DNA from: Leptospira sp. WS92.C1
Lineage (GTDB): Bacteria > Spirochaetota > Leptospiria > Leptospirales > Leptospiraceae
Length of the DNA: 64,000 bases
Assembly: GCF_040833975.1 (NCBI RefSeq)
Contig: NZ_CP162130.1
Span: 3,770,001 to 3,834,000, forward strand
Reading direction: 5' to 3'
Shown here in pieces: positions 61,173 through 64,000 of this stretch; positions within the stretch are counted from its first letter, which is position 1; the number at the start of each line of letters is the position of its first letter. The position numbers and the translations under genes were made by a program. Under the pieces are notes generated by a model. That model was not told where the DNA came from. It searched no databases and worked only from the letters and a program-made list of their open reading frames with translations.

Positions 61173-61209
61173 AACTCAAATCCTTAATTGTATTTGAGTT
61201 TTTGCGGAA

Positions 61210-61786
<577 letters not shown>

Positions 61787-61791
61787 TTAGA

Positions 61792-61819
61792 AATCTAGCA
61801 TAAATTTGACGAAAGTCAA
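61792..61819 (-). promoter_or_regulatory. carD promoter with overlapping inverted repeat
   Basis: On the minus strand ttgact (61819-61814) and tagatt (61797-61792) are separated by 16 bp. The -35 lies inside the inverted repeat ttgac-tttc-gtcaa, which could serve as an operator. This is prediction only. Confidence 0.5.
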
Positions 61820-61840
61820 CAAAATAATCGAAAAAGAGAG

Positions 61841-62524
61841 TTAAAGTTGAAGAGAACGAACTTTTGCAGAATGAAATGCGGGATCATTGAGCGGTTGAAT
61901 CTTTTCTAACGCTTCTTTTGCCTCTTCTTCCGAGTAAAAATAACCTAAGAAAAGCTCTCCTTTAGAAGATCGGAAAATTCTTCCTTTAAATTCGTTTCTC
62001 GCCATCAAAAGTCGCTTTCCCAGCTCCACTGCTCGAAGCGAATCTGCAGTTCCAATAACGACAAGATAGTTGGTCTCTCCTTGTTGAGGAGGATACAAAA
62101 TCTTAGAATCGTGGGCTGAGGTTGATTCTTGTTTTTTGATGTGAGTTAGAGTCTCGGAATTTTTTAAAGACCCCGCTCCATCGTCTTTCTCTTTTGAGGA
62201 GAATAAGGAACGAAATCCGCGGGATTCATTTTTGTTTTCGTGAGAGAAAGAGGAAACGTTGCGAAACGTTTGAAGTTCGTTTTGAGCAAACGTGTCTTCC
62301 TTTTGATCCAGTTTTAAGCCGACGACAAGACCCGCGGTAAAAAGAGAAATAGATCCCAACAATAAGATAAAAACCGTACGAGTGGATGAGAAGATTTGAA
62401 TAGGAGATCCTGATTTTTTATGATGCTGAACCATCTGAATCGTTCGATCAAAATCAACCGGTTCCCGTATCGGAGTTCGGATCGAGGATTGTTTGAGTTT
62501 TCTGGAATAGTCTATATTCTGCAT
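61841..62524 (-). CDS. SPOR-like single-pass membrane protein, 227 aa
   Basis: Residues 1-45 are cytoplasmic and basic, followed by one membrane helix (TVFILLLGSISLFTAGLVVG). A Ser/Lys/Glu linker of about 80 residues leads to a C-terminal unit with the strand-helix-strand look of a SPOR domain: NYLVVIGTADSLRAVELGKR, LLMARNEFKGRIFRSSKGEL and FLGYFYSEEEAKEALEKIQ. SPOR domains bind glycan strands lacking stem peptides, usually at the septum. The identification rests on the repeat pattern and topology, so it is moderate. Confidence 0.65.
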   Translation of the reverse strand: MQNIDYSRKLKQSSIRTPIREPVDFDRTIQMVQHHKKSGSPIQIFSSTRTVFILLLGSISLFTAGLVVGLKLDQKEDTFAQNELQTFRNVSSFSHENKNESRGFRSLFSSKEKDDGAGSLKNSETLTHIKKQESTSAHDSKILYPPQQGETNYLVVIGTADSLRAVELGKRLLMARNEFKGRIFRSSKGELFLGYFYSEEEAKEALEKIQPLNDPAFHSAKVRSLQL

Positions 62525-62810
62525 TTAGGAATCCTAAATTCTACCTATAAAATCGGCCTAAATGACCAAATTCCGTCGAAAAAAATTGAAACCATCGAAA
62601 AATGTCCGCAACTCTCGCTTTCTCTGATTCATTCTTTGGCAAAAATCGATTATCTTTTCCAATTTTTAACTGGAAGAGGTTTGAATACCGGAGGATGATC
62701 GTTCAAGTTAAATCCAATTCTATTAAGTTCTTATTTTTATTTTTCAAATAGGATTTGATCGCCAAAAAATCAGATTTAAAAGATTCAATCTTTTTTTGTT
62801 TTCATTTTAT

Positions 62811-63440
62811 ATGCATAACCTCAATAACATCGACGATGAACTTCAAAATTTTTATCGAGAAAAGGGTTTTGGAAATACAATCGGAAAGCGAATCCGATTT
62901 GTAAAAGTCTACACCGGTTGTTTGCTCGTACCATTTCCAAATATCGAAACGCGCAATCGTTATTTGAAGTTCCACGATTTACATCATATTATTACCGGTT
63001 ATTCCGTTGGTAGAATTGGTGAAGGAGAAATGAGTGCTTGGGAATTAGGTTCCGGATCCATGCATAGAAACCCGCTCATCGGAGTAATGAATTTGATTGC
63101 AATATCCACAGGTTGGCTTTTGGATCGGAGGAAAATCTGGGAAGCGTTTTGCAGCGGAAATCGCTCTAAAAATCTTTATTCTCGAGAAATTCGTATGTCC
63201 ATCGAAAACGGCCAATGGTCCTCTATTGAAGAAATATCCGATCAAGTATTGGAATACAATCCTACAAAAAAAATAAATTTCCTGAAACGATTGGAATACG
63301 GCTTTTATATTGCGATCAGTTTATTCATTCACTTTACGGTGGCAATACCGGCAGTAGTATTACGATATTTTTCCGACGTAAAATCGGGTCATGGTTTGAT
63401 TGGCTCGTTGAAGCCAGAAATTCGAAAAGATATTTATTAA
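62811..63440 (+). CDS. protein with COQ4-type HDxxHx11E motif, 209 aa
   Basis: I chose ATG 62811 over TTG 62796. Residues 55-71 read HDLHHIITGYSVGRIGE, which fits H-D-x-x-H-x11-E exactly (H55, D56, H59, E71). This is the zinc motif of COQ4, a protein of quinone biosynthesis. The surrounding KFHDLHHIITGYSVGRIGEG and MSAWELGSGSMHRNPLIG also resemble that family's helical core. A C-terminal hydrophobic stretch (YIAISLFIHFTVAIPAVVLR) may associate with the membrane. COQ4 acts on ubiquinone, so the substrate in this bacterium is unknown. Confidence 0.6.
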   Translation: MHNLNNIDDELQNFYREKGFGNTIGKRIRFVKVYTGCLLVPFPNIETRNRYLKFHDLHHIITGYSVGRIGEGEMSAWELGSGSMHRNPLIGVMNLIAISTGWLLDRRKIWEAFCSGNRSKNLYSREIRMSIENGQWSSIEEISDQVLEYNPTKKINFLKRLEYGFYIAISLFIHFTVAIPAVVLRYFSDVKSGHGLIGSLKPEIRKDIY

Positions 63441-64000
63441 TTCCTAAAAGATCAAAAGACTTCGACATGACTTGCTGATCATCATTTGCATTTATCCACA
63501 AATCTTTCCAATCAAAAGAGCCTCTTTTTTAAAAGAGGAAACTTTCTGCCAAAAAAAATGGAATCTCTTTTCTATCTTTGTCTAAAATTTGAATTTTCAT
63601 CGCATCGAACAAAACAAATTTTTTTACAAAAGAATCGATTGATAAGAATCAAATTCAAGACAAAATTAAGAATAGAAACGATCATTATTAGATAAATATG
63701 AATTTCTAATACAATATAATCAATGATAAGTAACGTTACCATTCCTAAGTGAAGACCAATTGTGATCTCCGATAAGAAAGTATCTGTGTCATATAAGGCT
63801 CTGTCCCAAAGGCAACTCAACACCTCGCTCCCTGAAGGCCGACCCATAGGGAGGCATTCATTGAGTTCATCGTTCTTTGACTTCATACTTAAGAGACACG
63901 TTAAATCACATTTTTATATTTTAACAAAAGAACCTTTGTCTTTAGAAATCCATTCGGAATTAGATAGGAAACTTCAGGTTTTTTAGTAGCCTGCAATCTT
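63441..64000. other. right-end region without a supported gene
   Basis: Small open frames on both strands here are AT-rich, or cross the solitary repeat at 63806-63872, and have no ribosome binding site or domain. I see nothing else. Confidence 0.5.
63806..63872. repeat. solitary copy related to the 45-bp and 65-bp arrays
   Basis: The segment contains ctcgctccctgaaggccgac, as in the 65-bp unit. It then reads ccatagggaggcat, closer to the 45-bp unit, and ends cattgagttcatcg. It is an intermediate form that ties the two arrays into one family. Confidence 0.8.

Noticed and set aside
63572..63886. 104-codon minus-strand ORF with hydrophobic middle
   Set aside because: Its start lies in the solitary repeat element, and the hydrophobic part reflects AT-rich DNA. 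No support.

Overview
The window is chromosomal DNA of a spirochete, almost certainly a pathogenic-clade Leptospira. The gene content supports this: a P83/100-family antigen homologue, FlgB/FlgC/FliE, CarD with a PIN/TRAM protein, ClpC, many signal-peptide TPR proteins and lipoproteins, and dispersed palindromes and minisatellites of the kind seen in Leptospira genomes. GC content judged by eye is near 40%, which would fit the santarosai/weilii/borgpetersenii side better than L. interrogans. That species-level guess is an inference.

Layout. 1-1410: a 45-bp minisatellite cut by the window edge, then small genes and palindromes. 1494-4394: queD-queC (queuosine) and pntA2-pntB (transhydrogenase), closed by a strong terminator. 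4395-5485: no intact gene, with decayed lipoprotein fragments. 5486-8686: hypothetical genes, a DUF454 membrane protein, a TPR protein, a lipoprotein and a STAS protein. 8809-10157: flgB-flgC-fliE. 10282-11500: two tandem arrays (49 bp and 65 bp). 11510-13189: P83/100-like protein. 13354-17309: serC, an exported protein, rpiB and a LamG-like exported protein. 17271-21615 (minus): a chain of membrane proteins, a TPR protein and a toxin-antitoxin-like pair. 21674-25361: a phosphomutase-like metalloenzyme against a TPR/FN3 pair. 25521-30702: methyltransferase, a sugar transferase fused to a diiron domain, and a two-component pair. 31016-34317 (minus): an unusual lipoprotein, mtaB, a TPR protein and a membrane protein. 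34320-37796 (minus): clpC and an McsA/McsB-like gene. 38026-40081 (minus): a LolCDE-type ABC transporter. 40203-45006: membrane proteins, a MORN lipoprotein and parA. 45127-50569: gatB and dnaE. 50571-55848: an M23 peptidase, then a sigma factor, a putative regulator, a CHAT protease and a Cys-rich protein. 56034-58242: a phasin-like protein and an IS4-type element. 58487-62524 (minus): pckA, PIN/TRAM, carD and a SPOR-like protein. 62811-63440: a protein with the COQ4 zinc motif. The last 560 bp hold no supported gene.

Four loci stand out. The first is sigma factor - small regulator - CHAT protease (51506-55151), whose gene logic recalls protease-controlled sigma release. The second is a lipoprotein (31016-31723) that joins a YscJ/FliF-like N-terminus to a FlgC-like C-terminus. 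The third is a single ORF fusing an initiating sugar-phosphate transferase to a ferritin-like diiron domain (26485-27771). The fourth is a shortened McsA-McsB fusion directly upstream of clpC (37008-37796). The window also holds several repeat families: related 45-bp and 65-bp minisatellites with a solitary relative near the right end, plus two short intergenic palindrome families.
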